A DNA stretch of 64,000 nucleotides from Chlamydiales bacterium (GCA_022601635.1 JAJACG010000024.1:62001-126000), one strand, 5' to 3'; shown: positions 1 through 9,845, numbered from the stretch's first letter. Notes: a model not told the origin generated them from the sequence alone. Numbers and translations are program-made.

Positions 1-915
1 AAATTGGTGCCTGCCTATGAGGCGATGAGGCAGACCTATCTCTCACATTTAGAGATGGGTAAGAGTGTGGCTGACATCAATCCTCTTACCATTATTGATG
101 ATAAGCATCGTGTAGGAAGGAAGGGGTGGAATGTTGGATTCACTTTAGATGGTAAAGTGATTCCGCACTATTATAAAGGTGGAAGGCTACCGCGCACAGA
201 GCATGCAGGTGTAGGGCGTGTCGAGGTGGAGCGCGCTTTGGAGACGTCGAGTAACCCCTATTTTGCAATGCTTGCCGGTGACATTATGGATGACCCGGAG
301 GATCTTGTGCGCGCTGCCAACCTCTTTTCTTATGGGGAAAAAACATTGGTATCGCTACCAGGTGAGTATGCTGGCCATCTTCCAGATGATGTTGTCTACG
401 ATAGAACAGGCCTCTATTCTATGGCGATTGGTCAGCACTCCCTTGTAGGAACGCCACTTCAAACGGCTGTGATGCTGAGTAGCCTAGCAAATAGTGGGCA
501 GGTATTGAAACCATTGATCTCTACCGATGAGGAAAAAGCGATTCGCTGGGAGCTCTTTTTGCCGAAGGAGATCGAGCGCAAGCTAGTTGGGGGGATGCGT
601 CGCGTAGTCATGGGTGAGAAGGGCACAGCACGCTTTGTGAGACGCAGCTTTCCAGACTCTCTTTGCGAACGCTTTGTTGGTAAGACGAGTACTGCAGAGA
701 TTATTCAGCGTTATAGTCTTGATGGGAAAAATGGCACCTTAAAATCTAAAGAAATCTGGTTTGGCGGCATTTTGTATCACGATCCAGATTGCAAGGATCC
801 AGATGTTGTGATTGTGGTCTACTTGCGGGAGGGTATTTTTGGCCGATTAGCAGCTCCCTACGCATTTAAGGTGGCTCAGTTTATCGAAAGTAGCAGAAAA
901 AGCTCTGACGAATGA
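1..915 (+). CDS. pbpB: Penicillin-binding protein 2-like transpeptidase, C-terminal part
   Basis: This is the 3' part of a class B penicillin-binding protein, which cross-links peptidoglycan stem peptides during division or elongation. The reading frame is open at the left edge, so the membrane anchor and the SxxK nucleophile motif lie upstream. Visible are the SxN motif (TSSN, about residue 82 of the visible part), the AIGQ loop (141-144) and the third catalytic-site motif near 227-229. That motif reads K-T-S where most transpeptidases have K-T-G. The following TPR gene is the same neighbour as in C. trachomatis (CT682-CT683, from memory). Chlamydiae use little peptidoglycan but keep PBPs for division. 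The family call is firm; the exact subclass is less so. Confidence 0.88.
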   Translation, partial: KLVPAYEAMRQTYLSHLEMGKSVADINPLTIIDDKHRVGRKGWNVGFTLDGKVIPHYYKGGRLPRTEHAGVGRVEVERALETSSNPYFAMLAGDIMDDPEDLVRAANLFSYGEKTLVSLPGEYAGHLPDDVVYDRTGLYSMAIGQHSLVGTPLQTAVMLSSLANSGQVLKPLISTDEEKAIRWELFLPKEIERKLVGGMRRVVMGEKGTARFVRRSFPDSLCERFVGKTSTAEIIQRYSLDGKNGTLKSKEIWFGGILYHDPDCKDPDVVIVVYLREGIFGRLAAPYAFKVAQFIESSRKSSDE

Positions 916-973
916 CCCTCTATTTGGCATGGCAATTGCATAATCATTTGCATTGAAAAATGTGGAGTGAGAT

Positions 974-1978
974 ATGGGCATAGCTCGTGAGCCAAACCTA
1001 GCCAAAGAGTACTTCTGTCAAGGAGTTGGAAAGTTTTTAGATGGGAAATATGAGGAGGCTCAGGATGAGTTTCAAAAGGCGATCAGTTTAGATCCAGCTC
1101 TTCCTCTTGCCTACTGCTATCTTGGCATCATTTCTCTTGAATTGGGTGAGATTGATGTTGGTATGCGCTGGTGTGAGCAGGGTCTTGAGGTGGATCCTGA
1201 CAATGGTTATCTTCACTACTGCCTCGGTGCTGCTTTTGAAAGAAAGGGGCGCTGTGATGAAGCGATTGAACAGTACCAAATCTATCTGGTCGATCATCCA
1301 AAGGATTCTGAATGTCTCTTTAGCCTTGGCTGTGCCTATGATCAGGGAGGCAAATTCACTGATGCGATTAGTTACTACAAGCAGGCGCTCAAGCATGATG
1401 CTGCGCATTACAAATCAGCCTACAACTTAGCTTTAGTGCTAGGGGAGACTGGCAAACCAAAAGAGGCTGTCAAATTTCTTCAAAAGACGGTTGATATCAA
1501 CCCTACCTACTGGAAGGGGTGGATCAAACTGGGGCTTTTTCACTCCTACGATAAGAAGTGGAAGGATGCGATCGGTTCCTATGAAAAGGCTGTTGATCTT
1601 AGGCCAGACATTTCTGATAGCCACTACAACCTGGGGCTTTGCTATCTTTCAGGAAACAAGCCGAAGAAGGCGATTAACGCCTTTAAAAAGGCACTAAAAC
1701 TTAATCCAGATGATTCGGATTCTAGTTTCTATACTGCGATCGCTCTAATCGACATGAAAGAGGATGAGTCAGCAATAGGCCAGCTGCATGATACACTTTC
1801 AATCGATCTAGAGCATGAAAAAGCGCACTATCTACTCGGCAGGCTCTACTTAATGCGTGGTGATAAAAAGCGTGGCGAGAAAGAGATGAAGTATTTGCAG
1901 AGTGTCAACTCTTCCTATCTTGAAACGCTCAAGAGCTGCTTGTCATCGCAGAAGAAGAGGAAACAGAAGAGGGGATAG
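974..1978 (+). CDS. TPR-repeat protein (CT683-like)
   Basis: A 334-residue protein made almost entirely of tetratricopeptide repeats, about eight units of 34 residues, with typical helix-turn signatures such as A-Y-C-Y-L-G and A-I-x-x-Y. It has no signal peptide or membrane segment, so it is probably a cytoplasmic protein-protein scaffold. The ATG is preceded by GGAG at a normal distance. It follows pbpB as in C. trachomatis, which suggests a role linked to the cell envelope or division; that role is inferred from position only. Its last 50 bases overlap the end of the convergent Wzz-like gene. The C-terminus is very basic (K/R-rich). Confidence 0.85.
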   Translation: MGIAREPNLAKEYFCQGVGKFLDGKYEEAQDEFQKAISLDPALPLAYCYLGIISLELGEIDVGMRWCEQGLEVDPDNGYLHYCLGAAFERKGRCDEAIEQYQIYLVDHPKDSECLFSLGCAYDQGGKFTDAISYYKQALKHDAAHYKSAYNLALVLGETGKPKEAVKFLQKTVDINPTYWKGWIKLGLFHSYDKKWKDAIGSYEKAVDLRPDISDSHYNLGLCYLSGNKPKKAINAFKKALKLNPDDSDSSFYTAIALIDMKEDESAIGQLHDTLSIDLEHEKAHYLLGRLYLMRGDKKRGEKEMKYLQSVNSSYLETLKSCLSSQKKRKQKRG

Positions 1979-4361
1979 AGAGTTGCCAATCGGTAATAGC
2001 CTCTTTCAAACTTCTCTTTTTGACAGTCACTTTCTCCTCTTGATAGTAGAATGTCTTTAGAGGGGGTGTAACGATCTCTTTAATTCGCTCTGTTGTCACC
2101 GCATAGAACATCTTGTCACAGCGAGGGGCCAGGATCTGTCCAAACTCGGTCTTGCCGACAAAGATAACCGCATCATACTTCTGTTTCAAGGAGTCAACAA
2201 GCTTGATAAAAGTAGCACCCTGCAAGATGGCTCGATCTTGAACCTCACCGAGCTCAAGTTCATCATGCGATTTGCGCTTTTGGATGCTGAGTTTTTCCAT
2301 ATTCAATCTCTTCTCACCATAGAGATGGAAGATGAGCACCTTGCGCTCACTAAGTGCAAGCTTTTTGGCTAATGTGAGGTGCAAAGCTGGCTCTTTTCCC
2401 AAAACAGAGCAGACCATTCCTTTGTGGTTACTTTCAATGAAGGCGGTTTCGCTATTCACCACTCTTCTTCCTAGGGAACGAAGGTTAATTGCAGTGGCCA
2501 GCGGACCTCTAAAGATCTCTCTCAATATAAGGAAGGCTATTACAATAGTAGCTCCAATCAGTGCGCCAACCACACCGAACTTTCTAAGAGCAGGGGTAAC
2601 GGGCAGAAAGGGTGCCGAAGCCCATTCAAATGGCTTGTTTTCGATAGCCTCTAGGTTAAAGGCTAAATTTTTCGCTTCTGCCATATTAAGCAGTTCACCC
2701 TGAAATTTGCTGAGAACATCTTTGTTCAAGAATGCATTGTGTTCGAAAAGTGCCTGATCAACATGTTCTCCACAGCGAATGAGATGGTGAGCAATATCTT
2801 TTTCAATGATTTTCAATTCGCGGACAATAGCTACTGCAAGCCCTTTTTGTACTTCGAGCATGCGCTGTCCGATGGAAGCAATCTCTTCTTTTTCCATTGC
2901 ACGCAGTTGAGAGACGCGCTTTCGAATTAGATCTTTCTCTTCACGGATCTGCTCAGTGGCAAAAGCGCGCTCTTTTGCTGTATGGTTTGGGCCTGCAATA
3001 TAGCGGCTTAGTCGCGCTACTTCACCATCCGATAGTAAAGCGGCTGCTGGACCAGACAAGGCAACAAGCTCAAAGTCATCGCGATCAAGCAGCTCGAGTA
3101 GATTATCATAGTTTTGGAATTTAAGAGCGAAACCTTCTAGTTGCTGATTCATTCCTGCCAATATTCCCTGGTAAGCTTGGCGTGTTGAACTATTGATACC
3201 TTCTAAAAGGGTTGGCTCCTCTTTTGCCATGTCATCTATTGCAATCATGACCTCTTCAATAGGTCTATAACAGCCAAAAATTGATTCATGGAGCGATTGA
3301 ACATCCATGCTCAAAGTAGAATATTGATTGCAGGCATTTTGATAGAGTGAGGCAGCGCTCTTGGGGTCTCCTAGAAGTGAAAAAGAGCCTTTGTCAAGCT
3401 CTTCAGCTGCAAAATTTGCTTGCGCTTTTGTCAGATTGCGTAGCTTAACTGTGATTGCCTGCTCTCTTTCAGAAAGATAATTGAGCTGGTGATTAATCTT
3501 TTCTAAGCCCTCTTTTCGCACATATCTCGTATAGCCATCCATGAAGCCATTCAAAAGCTTGGTTGCCATATGAGGAGATGGATGATTACAAGTCACCTTC
3601 AATAACTGATTGTTTGTTGGATGACTCTTGATAGAAATAGCATTGCTTAGAAGTGTTGCTGCCTGTTTCAATGGGGAGAAATGGATCTGAAATTGCCGTC
3701 CACTTAATGGAGATCCATCTCCTTTAAGCGTAAACGTATAGCCATCTTGAGTAAAGGGCCTACCAAATTTTCCCTCTTTTGTTTCGTTCACTATAAATCT
3801 GTTTTCATCAATGCAACGCAATGAGAGCTGAGTGGGAGCGTGTAAAGGGTAGATCAGCTCTTTAAAAACAAGTGAACAGGGCTCTCTCGAAAAGGGAGTG
3901 TCACTCTCTTCTGGGCACGCTTCAACCTGACCAAATGCTGTTTTAGGCGCTCTTGCTCCAAAATGACACTGAGCTTTAAAGGCAAGTAGACCCTGGTAGA
4001 GTGAAGAAGTTTTAACAGCAGTTTTGTTTTCAAAAATGAAACCTTGTAAATGTTGCTCTTTTGCAACGGTCTCTGCAACAGGATGCGAATTAAGAAAGTT
4101 CTTTGGGTCATCATCGCTGATATAACCACCTTCAGGCGTATCACTCAAATTCAGAATTTTGGAACCGAGACCGGACATCTCTTTTTGCTTCGTCTTCATC
4201 GAGCCTTCTGCCTCAAAAGAGAATGTGTAGCGCGTTAAGCAGAACCAGCCAAACAGCACCATTCCAAGCAGAGCGGCTGCTAGAATTAAGAAGCGCCCCC
4301 TTTTAAGCGCTGCAATAATATCAGTGATCGAAATCAGAAGCTGGTTTTCATCATCTACCAT
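1929..4361 (-). CDS. Wzz/PCP-family polysaccharide co-polymerase with degenerate kinase-like tail
   Basis: About 810 residues. A first membrane helix lies near residues 22-42, followed by a long periplasmic section rich in coiled coil. A second helix (about 640-660) leads into a cytoplasmic tail. This is the layout of polysaccharide co-polymerases that set chain length and couple to a Wza channel. The tail resembles a BY-kinase Rossmann fold, but I see no Walker A P-loop and no tyrosine cluster, so it is probably not a kinase. I chose the ATG at 4361, which has AGGAG eight bases upstream, over an in-frame GTG at 4379. It overlaps the Wza-like gene by 7 bp, so the two are co-transcribed. The 3' end overlaps the convergent TPR gene. 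Confidence 0.72.
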   Translation of the reverse strand: MVDDENQLLISITDIIAALKRGRFLILAAALLGMVLFGWFCLTRYTFSFEAEGSMKTKQKEMSGLGSKILNLSDTPEGGYISDDDPKNFLNSHPVAETVAKEQHLQGFIFENKTAVKTSSLYQGLLAFKAQCHFGARAPKTAFGQVEACPEESDTPFSREPCSLVFKELIYPLHAPTQLSLRCIDENRFIVNETKEGKFGRPFTQDGYTFTLKGDGSPLSGRQFQIHFSPLKQAATLLSNAISIKSHPTNNQLLKVTCNHPSPHMATKLLNGFMDGYTRYVRKEGLEKINHQLNYLSEREQAITVKLRNLTKAQANFAAEELDKGSFSLLGDPKSAASLYQNACNQYSTLSMDVQSLHESIFGCYRPIEEVMIAIDDMAKEEPTLLEGINSSTRQAYQGILAGMNQQLEGFALKFQNYDNLLELLDRDDFELVALSGPAAALLSDGEVARLSRYIAGPNHTAKERAFATEQIREEKDLIRKRVSQLRAMEKEEIASIGQRMLEVQKGLAVAIVRELKIIEKDIAHHLIRCGEHVDQALFEHNAFLNKDVLSKFQGELLNMAEAKNLAFNLEAIENKPFEWASAPFLPVTPALRKFGVVGALIGATIVIAFLILREIFRGPLATAINLRSLGRRVVNSETAFIESNHKGMVCSVLGKEPALHLTLAKKLALSERKVLIFHLYGEKRLNMEKLSIQKRKSHDELELGEVQDRAILQGATFIKLVDSLKQKYDAVIFVGKTEFGQILAPRCDKMFYAVTTERIKEIVTPPLKTFYYQEEKVTVKKRSLKEAITDWQLSIPSSVSSSSAMTSSS

Positions 4362-5386
4362 CCGCACACTCCTCGACACTTAACACCAAAGTCGATCAAC
4401 ATACTGCTTGGAAGAAGCTGGTTGATGAAGCGGTTCCACTTCGTGATTGGTGTCTCCGTAATATAGATCGTATCACCCGGCATCAACAAAAGCGCATCAT
4501 TAGGTAAAAAAGTGATGTGATTCCATGAAAGACGATAGATCTTAGGATTGAGCGCACTTCCACGTATGACTTGGATACACTGCCTGTTCCCCGTAAAGGG
4601 AATGCCTCCTGCAGAGGCAAGAGCTTGCCTCATCGAAATCGAACCTGTAGGAACTGGAATCACACTAGCGATCCCAACCTCACCCATAATCATCACATTG
4701 GCCATCGCAGCACTCGCAATGAAGATCTTATCACCGGGACGCATCACAATGTTTTGGCTCATATCGCCCTCAAGCACAAGCTTTGACATATCAACCGGCA
4801 ACATTAACTCATCGCGTAAAACATAGCTTTTGAAAAGGTTGGTGTTTGGGGAGATACCAGCTTTTGAGAGAACTTCAAATAAGCGCACTCTTCCGTTGAC
4901 GGGAAGTTCGCGCACTCCTACTTCACCAATCAACTCAATTTTGGCACGTTCGCGTGACTGGTAGCGCAGAAAGATTTCCGTTCCTTTGATCTCATCATCA
5001 AACGCTTCACGAATCCTGTTCTTTGCCTCTTCAAAAGTAAGTCCCTTTACTTCCACATGCCCCAGCTGCGGCATAAAGATCGTATCATTGTTCACTGGCA
5101 ATGAGCCGGAGATTGCATTCACTTCAGCGCAAAGATCCTTTCGAGTAGGGTGCTGCATCACAACTGAAATGATGTCGCCATTTTCAATCACATCTTCATA
5201 TTCTTCAAGTAGATCTGGAGAGAGATAAGAGATGCACTCCCCCTCCATTTCAAGAATAGAAAACTTTCCCTGTTTGATCTTGTAGGAGTCCATAACAAAC
5301 TCCTGGGCTCCTTCCATATGGTAGTTGTACTCAGTGGAAGCTGAGCATGCTGTGAGCAATACCAACAAAGAGATAAGACTGCGCAT
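4355..5386 (-). CDS. Wza-like polysaccharide export lipoprotein
   Basis: 343 residues. The N-terminus is a lipoprotein signal with lipobox L-T-A-C (Cys14). A poly-export domain follows (about 55-140), with the G-D-x-I and F-x-E-A-x-x-x-I signatures, then two SLBB-like domains (about 150-310). Proteins of this family form the outer-membrane channel for capsule or exopolysaccharide. The gene is immediately upstream of, and overlaps, the Wzz-like gene, giving the classic export pair. The C-terminal segment is short, so the amphipathic barrel helix of E. coli Wza is only partly recognisable. It is divergent from the CNNM gene, with 44 bp between the two starts. No polymerase (Wzy) or flippase (Wzx) is visible nearby. 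Confidence 0.8.
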   Translation of the reverse strand: MRSLISLLVLLTACSASTEYNYHMEGAQEFVMDSYKIKQGKFSILEMEGECISYLSPDLLEEYEDVIENGDIISVVMQHPTRKDLCAEVNAISGSLPVNNDTIFMPQLGHVEVKGLTFEEAKNRIREAFDDEIKGTEIFLRYQSRERAKIELIGEVGVRELPVNGRVRLFEVLSKAGISPNTNLFKSYVLRDELMLPVDMSKLVLEGDMSQNIVMRPGDKIFIASAAMANVMIMGEVGIASVIPVPTGSISMRQALASAGGIPFTGNRQCIQVIRGSALNPKIYRLSWNHITFLPNDALLLMPGDTIYITETPITKWNRFINQLLPSSMLIDFGVKCRGVCGW

Positions 5387-5412
5387 GCATTGGACTTTAA
5401 TTCAAAGCTCTT

Positions 5413-5429
5413 TTTTCACATAGTGAAAA
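5413..5429. promoter_or_regulatory. Perfect inverted repeat abutting a start codon
   Basis: TTTTCAC - ATA - GTGAAAA ends one base before the ATG of the CNNM gene and occupies the place where a ribosome-binding site would be; no Shine-Dalgarno is visible there. It lies in the 44-bp divergent gap with the Wza-like gene. It could be an operator or a translational hairpin. The symmetry is seen directly; the function is inference. Confidence 0.35.
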
Positions 5430-5430
5430 T

Positions 5431-6660
5431 ATGACAGCTTTAATACTCTACTTTGCCATTTCACACTTTATCTCCTTTTTCTGCTCCATTTTTGAAGCGG
5501 TTTTGCTCTCATGCACACCAGCTTATGTCTCATTGATGAAAAAGCGTGGAGAGAAACAAGCCAAAGTGTTGGAAGAGATGAAAAATCGCATTGATAGACC
5601 TCTTGCTGCTATTTTGACTCTCAATACTGTGGCTCACACTTTTGGTGCGGCAGGTGTTGGTGCTGCAGTTGTGGAGGTATTTGGATCAAATTGGCTCACT
5701 TTAGCCTCTGTTGTTCTCACATTGACGATGCTCTACTGGACTGAGATGCTGCCTAAAACAATTGGCGCCATCTACTGGAAAAAACTTGCACCTTGGTTCA
5801 TCCGCCCTATCCAGGTGTTGATGTGGCTCTCCTATCCAGTCATTTTTACCTTTAACATCTGCGCAAAGCTTTTAGCGCGCGGACAGAAGTATGACAAGAT
5901 TTCCGAAGATGATATTCGCGTTGCGCTTGAAGAGGGAGCGATTGCGGGTGTCATTGAAGAGGAGGAGCAGGAGATGGTAGAAAACATCTTCCGCTTGGGT
6001 GATCGTCGTGTCGGTATGTTGATGTGCCCTCGCGTTGACATCGATTGGATCGATATCAATGATCCCCTTTCTAAGATTCGCAGCAACATCTTGGCGCTTG
6101 GAAAGGATCAATATGTGGTTTGTGACAATGAGGTAGATGTTGTAGTGGGAATTGTGAAGACGCGCGATCTTCTGGCTCAAGCGTGGCGTGGTGAGGAGCT
6201 TGATCTGCGCAGCCGTGTGACTCCTGCCCACTTTGTGAATGAAAACACCCAAATTTTTGAACTGCTCGATATTTTCAAAAAAAAGCGTAATACAATTGCG
6301 CTTGTGACGGATGAATATGGCACTATTCAGGGGGTGATCCGTCTGAGTGATGTGATGAATGCGATTATCAAGGATATCGACCTTGAGGAGGTTGGCGAGG
6401 CGGCTCCAATCATGCGCGTCAGCAGCAGCTCTTGGATCGTAGAGGGTAAAATGCCGATTGATGAATTTAAGGAGATTTTTCATTTTGAAAAACTGCCTAA
6501 TGAATCAAGGGCGCGTTACCGCACTTTGAGCGGCCTTTGTATGACGCAGGTAGGTGCTGTCCCTAAGAAGGGGGATGTATTTGTAGTGGGTGGCCATAGA
6601 TTTGAAGTGATTTCGGTCAAAAGGCGGCGTGTCGAAAAAGTATTATTAACCAAGCGGTAG
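5431..6660 (+). CDS. CNNM/CorC-type membrane protein with CBS pair
   Basis: 409 residues. The N-terminal DUF21/CNNM domain has about four membrane helices (1-150). A CBS-domain pair follows (about 195-325), including the V-T-D-E-Y-G-x-x-x-G-V-I signature. The C-terminus is a CorC/HlyC-type domain (about 330-409) ending in G-G-H-R-F-E-V. This family is annotated as haemolysin-like or as Mg/Co efflux; transport of divalent cations is the better-supported role. It is transcribed away from the polysaccharide pair and is followed after 39 bp by sufB. Confidence 0.88.
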   Translation: MTALILYFAISHFISFFCSIFEAVLLSCTPAYVSLMKKRGEKQAKVLEEMKNRIDRPLAAILTLNTVAHTFGAAGVGAAVVEVFGSNWLTLASVVLTLTMLYWTEMLPKTIGAIYWKKLAPWFIRPIQVLMWLSYPVIFTFNICAKLLARGQKYDKISEDDIRVALEEGAIAGVIEEEEQEMVENIFRLGDRRVGMLMCPRVDIDWIDINDPLSKIRSNILALGKDQYVVCDNEVDVVVGIVKTRDLLAQAWRGEELDLRSRVTPAHFVNENTQIFELLDIFKKKRNTIALVTDEYGTIQGVIRLSDVMNAIIKDIDLEEVGEAAPIMRVSSSSWIVEGKMPIDEFKEIFHFEKLPNESRARYRTLSGLCMTQVGAVPKKGDVFVVGGHRFEVISVKRRRVEKVLLTKR

Positions 6661-6699
6661 GCCTTGAACTTCTAATCAAAAAGCGCTATTCTCTTTGCC

Positions 6700-8136
6700 G
6701 TGACAACTACACAAGATTTTCTAGATACGGAATACAAGCATGGTTTTGTCACGGATGTGGAGACAGAGAGATTGCCGAAGGGTCTCAATGAGGAGACTAT
6801 CCGTGCTATTTCCCAAAAAAAGGGTGAGCCACCCTTTTTGCTCGACTTTCGCCTAAAGGCGTATCGCCGCTTTTTGGAGTCCAAAGAGCCCAACTGGGCA
6901 AATTTTGGGCTGCCTAAAATCGACTATCAAGACATCACCTACTACGTGGCTCCTAAGAAGAAGGCGAAGCTGGACTCTCTAGAAGATGTTGATCCGGAGG
7001 TTCTGCGCACTTTTGAGAAGCTGGGCATCCCTCTCGATGAACAGAAGCTTTTGAGTAATGTGGCTGTCGACATGGTCTTTGACAGCGTTTCGATTGGCAC
7101 TACCTTTAGAAAGAAGCTAGAGGAGGCGGGCGTTGTGCTCTGCTCGATCTCTGAAGCGGTGCACAAATATCCTGAGCTCATTGAGAAATATTTGGGCAGC
7201 GTAGTGCCAATTGGTGATAACTACTTTGCTACACTGAACTCAGCAGTCTTCACAGATGGTTCCTTTGTCTACGTTCCAAAAGGGGTCAAGTGCCCACTCG
7301 AGCTCTCCACCTATTTCAGAATCAATGATGAGGAGTCGGGCCAATTTGAGCGTACTCTCATTATTGCTGAAGAGGGCTCTTCGGTCAGTTATTTGGAGGG
7401 TTGTACAGCTCCTGCATTTTCGACCAATCAACTTCATGCTGCTGTTGTGGAGCTGGTTGCACATGAAAAGGCGGACGTCAAATATTCAACCGTGCAGAAC
7501 TGGTATGCGGGTGATCGAAAAACGGGTGAGGGTGGTGTCTACAACTTTGTGACCAAACGCGGTCTTTGCAGTGGAGCGCACTCCAAAATTTCTTGGACAC
7601 AGGTTGAGGTTGGCGCGGCGATTACTTGGAAGTATCCGAGCTGCATTTTGCAGGGAGATCACTCAGTTGGTGAGTTCTATTCGATTGCTTTGACCAATGG
7701 TCATATGAAGGCGGACACGGGAACAAAGATGGTGCATCGCGGTAAAAATACACGCTCTACGATCATTTCGAAGGGTATTTCTGCGGATCGCTCTCATAAC
7801 AGCTACCGCGGTTTGGTTCATGTGGCACCAAAAGGCCGTGGCGCGCGCAACTATACGCAGTGTGATTCGATGCTTGTGGGCAATAGCTGCTCTGCCAACA
7901 CCTTCCCCTATATAGAGGTGGAGAATGATAGTTCTCAGGTGGAGCATGAGGCGTCGACCTGCAAGATGAATGAGGAGCAGCTCTTCTACTTGCAGTCGCG
8001 GGGAATTTCTCGCGAAGATGCGATCAATATGATAGTCAACGGCTTTGCTAGTCGTGTGATTCAGGAGTTGCCCTTGGAGTTTGCGGAAGAGGCGAAGAAG
8101 CTGCTCGCATTAAAATTAGAAAATTCGGTGGGATAG
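6700..8136 (+). CDS. sufB: Fe-S cluster assembly scaffold SufB
   Basis: 478 residues with a GTG start. SufB forms the SufBC2D scaffold on which Fe-S clusters are built. The beta-helix core ends in the family signature, with Cys388 (in QCDSML) and His416 (in VEHEAS). These correspond to the catalytic Cys and a conserved His of E. coli SufB. The closing motif FYLQSRGIS is shared with SufD. It is the first gene of a sufB-C-D-S operon in which the spacing is 1 bp or the ends overlap. No iron-responsive operator could be recognised in the 39-bp leader. It is equivalent in order to CT684. Confidence 0.97.
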   Translation: MTTTQDFLDTEYKHGFVTDVETERLPKGLNEETIRAISQKKGEPPFLLDFRLKAYRRFLESKEPNWANFGLPKIDYQDITYYVAPKKKAKLDSLEDVDPEVLRTFEKLGIPLDEQKLLSNVAVDMVFDSVSIGTTFRKKLEEAGVVLCSISEAVHKYPELIEKYLGSVVPIGDNYFATLNSAVFTDGSFVYVPKGVKCPLELSTYFRINDEESGQFERTLIIAEEGSSVSYLEGCTAPAFSTNQLHAAVVELVAHEKADVKYSTVQNWYAGDRKTGEGGVYNFVTKRGLCSGAHSKISWTQVEVGAAITWKYPSCILQGDHSVGEFYSIALTNGHMKADTGTKMVHRGKNTRSTIISKGISADRSHNSYRGLVHVAPKGRGARNYTQCDSMLVGNSCSANTFPYIEVENDSSQVEHEASTCKMNEEQLFYLQSRGISREDAINMIVNGFASRVIQELPLEFAEEAKKLLALKLENSVG

Positions 8137-8137
8137 G

Positions 8138-8857
8138 ATGTTAGAGATAAAAGGTCTTGAGGTTTCGGTTGAGGGAACAGCGATTCTCAAGGGGATTGAT
8201 TTGAAGATCAATGCTGGTGAGATTCATGCGATTATGGGTCCCAATGGAGCGGGCAAGTCGACGCTTGCTAAGGTATTGGCTGGTCATCCCTCTTATGAGG
8301 TGACGGCGGGATCGATCTACTTTTGTGGTCAGGATCTTCTTGAGATGGAGCCGGAGGATAGAGCGGCACTTGGTCTTTTCATGAGTTTTCAATATCCACC
8401 TGAGATTACAGGTGTTGAGACGAAGCGTTTTCTCTTTCAAGCGGTGAATAGCAAGGAGAAGATTTCTCAGGAGGATTTTGAGAAGCTGCTTGCGAAGAAG
8501 ATGGATCAGGTGCAGGTCAAAGAGAGTTTTTTGGTGCGCGATTTAAATGGCGGCTTTTCAGGTGGTGAGAAGAAGAAGAGCGAGATTTTGCAGATGGCGA
8601 TGCTCGATCCGAAGATGGCGGTACTTGATGAGACAGATTCTGGCTTGGATATTGATGCGATGCGTATTGTTGCGGACGGTGTCAACAGCTTGATGACGCC
8701 TGAGAAGGGATTGCTTTTGATCACGCACTACCAAAGACTATTGGACTATATCAAGCCGCACTTTGTGCATGTTTTGATGGATGGCAAGATTGTGCGTACT
8801 GAGGGTGCTGAGTTTGCTCTTCAGCTAGAGGAAAGGGGCTATGACTGGATTAGCTGA
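8138..8857 (+). CDS. sufC: Fe-S assembly ATPase SufC
   Basis: 239-residue ABC-type ATPase that energises the SufBCD complex. Walker A is GPNGAGKST (34-42), the signature is SGGE (141-144), Walker B is AVLDE (161-165) and the switch His is at 197. The run of Lys after SGGE (EKKKSEI) is typical of SufC rather than of transporters. It starts one base after the sufB stop and overlaps sufD by 17 bp, so translation is probably coupled. Confidence 0.97.
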   Translation: MLEIKGLEVSVEGTAILKGIDLKINAGEIHAIMGPNGAGKSTLAKVLAGHPSYEVTAGSIYFCGQDLLEMEPEDRAALGLFMSFQYPPEITGVETKRFLFQAVNSKEKISQEDFEKLLAKKMDQVQVKESFLVRDLNGGFSGGEKKKSEILQMAMLDPKMAVLDETDSGLDIDAMRIVADGVNSLMTPEKGLLLITHYQRLLDYIKPHFVHVLMDGKIVRTEGAEFALQLEERGYDWIS

Positions 8858-9845
8858 GCGGGCGCTTGATAAGTTTACTCCTCCGACGCGCAGAGATGAG
8901 CTCTTTCGCTATGTGAAGCTGCCCTCTTTTGATGATGAGCTCTCTTCGGGATCATTTGAGGTAGAGGGTGAGGCGCTTGCGATGAGCTTGGAGCAGGCGG
9001 AGATGACTTTTGGTGCGCAGCTGCAGGTGAGGCAGGAGCGCTGGCTTGCTCAGGAGCAGGATCCTTATGCTCTTTATAATGGAGCGCATGCAAAAGAGGG
9101 GCTCTTTCTCTACGTCTCTCCTGGCAAAAAGGAAAAGGTAACGATCAAGCATAGTGGTGAGGCTGCTACTCTTCTTCCGCGCCTTTTGGTTCATGTGGGA
9201 CGTGGTGCATCGCTGAAGCTGATGGTGGAGCAAAAAGGAGAGCGTGCTAATCGTTTCTTCGATTTTCTGCTTGAGGAGAACGCCCATGTAGAGGTGCAGT
9301 TTTCTTCATTAGCGGATGAGCAATTTGATGCGATTCGCGCTACCTGTAAACAGGATAGCTCCTTCAAAACGGTTACTGTGCAGCAAAAAACGCCCTTTTT
9401 GCGCCAAGACTATGCAGTCTCTCTCAATGGTGAGAATGCTTCTTGCTCTTTGTTTGGTCTTTCACGTCATGCAAAACAGGCGCACACAAATGTTTTGATC
9501 ACACATGCGGCAGAAAATACGCTCTCTTCGCAGAAGTTCAAAGCTGTGGTAGATGAGGGTGAGCGAGCTAGCTTTGAGGGAAAAATTTATGTAGAGAGGC
9601 ATGCGCAGAAGACGCAGGCATATCAACTGAGTCAGTCGCTGCTTCTCTCTCCGGATGCAAAGGCGTATAGCAAACCGAACCTTGAAATTTTTGCTGATGA
9701 TGTCAAAGCGTCGCATGGTGCGACGGTTGGCCAGATCGACCCTGAAGAGATTTTTTACCTGCAATCGCGTGGGATTTCGAAAGAGAGTGCCAAAGCGCTA
9801 CTGATCGAAGGATTTGTTCAGGAGATTTTGAATGAACTGTCCTAA
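8841..9845 (+). CDS. sufD: Fe-S assembly protein SufD
   Basis: 334 residues, somewhat shorter than E. coli SufD (423). The variable N-terminal helical part is followed by the beta-helix core and a C-terminal motif with His292 (SHGATVG) and FYLQSRGIS. The His is the residue proposed to ligate the nascent cluster at the SufB-SufD interface. It overlaps sufC by 17 bp and sufS by 14 bp. It acts only as a partner of SufB and SufC. Confidence 0.95.
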   Translation: MTGLAERALDKFTPPTRRDELFRYVKLPSFDDELSSGSFEVEGEALAMSLEQAEMTFGAQLQVRQERWLAQEQDPYALYNGAHAKEGLFLYVSPGKKEKVTIKHSGEAATLLPRLLVHVGRGASLKLMVEQKGERANRFFDFLLEENAHVEVQFSSLADEQFDAIRATCKQDSSFKTVTVQQKTPFLRQDYAVSLNGENASCSLFGLSRHAKQAHTNVLITHAAENTLSSQKFKAVVDEGERASFEGKIYVERHAQKTQAYQLSQSLLLSPDAKAYSKPNLEIFADDVKASHGATVGQIDPEEIFYLQSRGISKESAKALLIEGFVQEILNELS

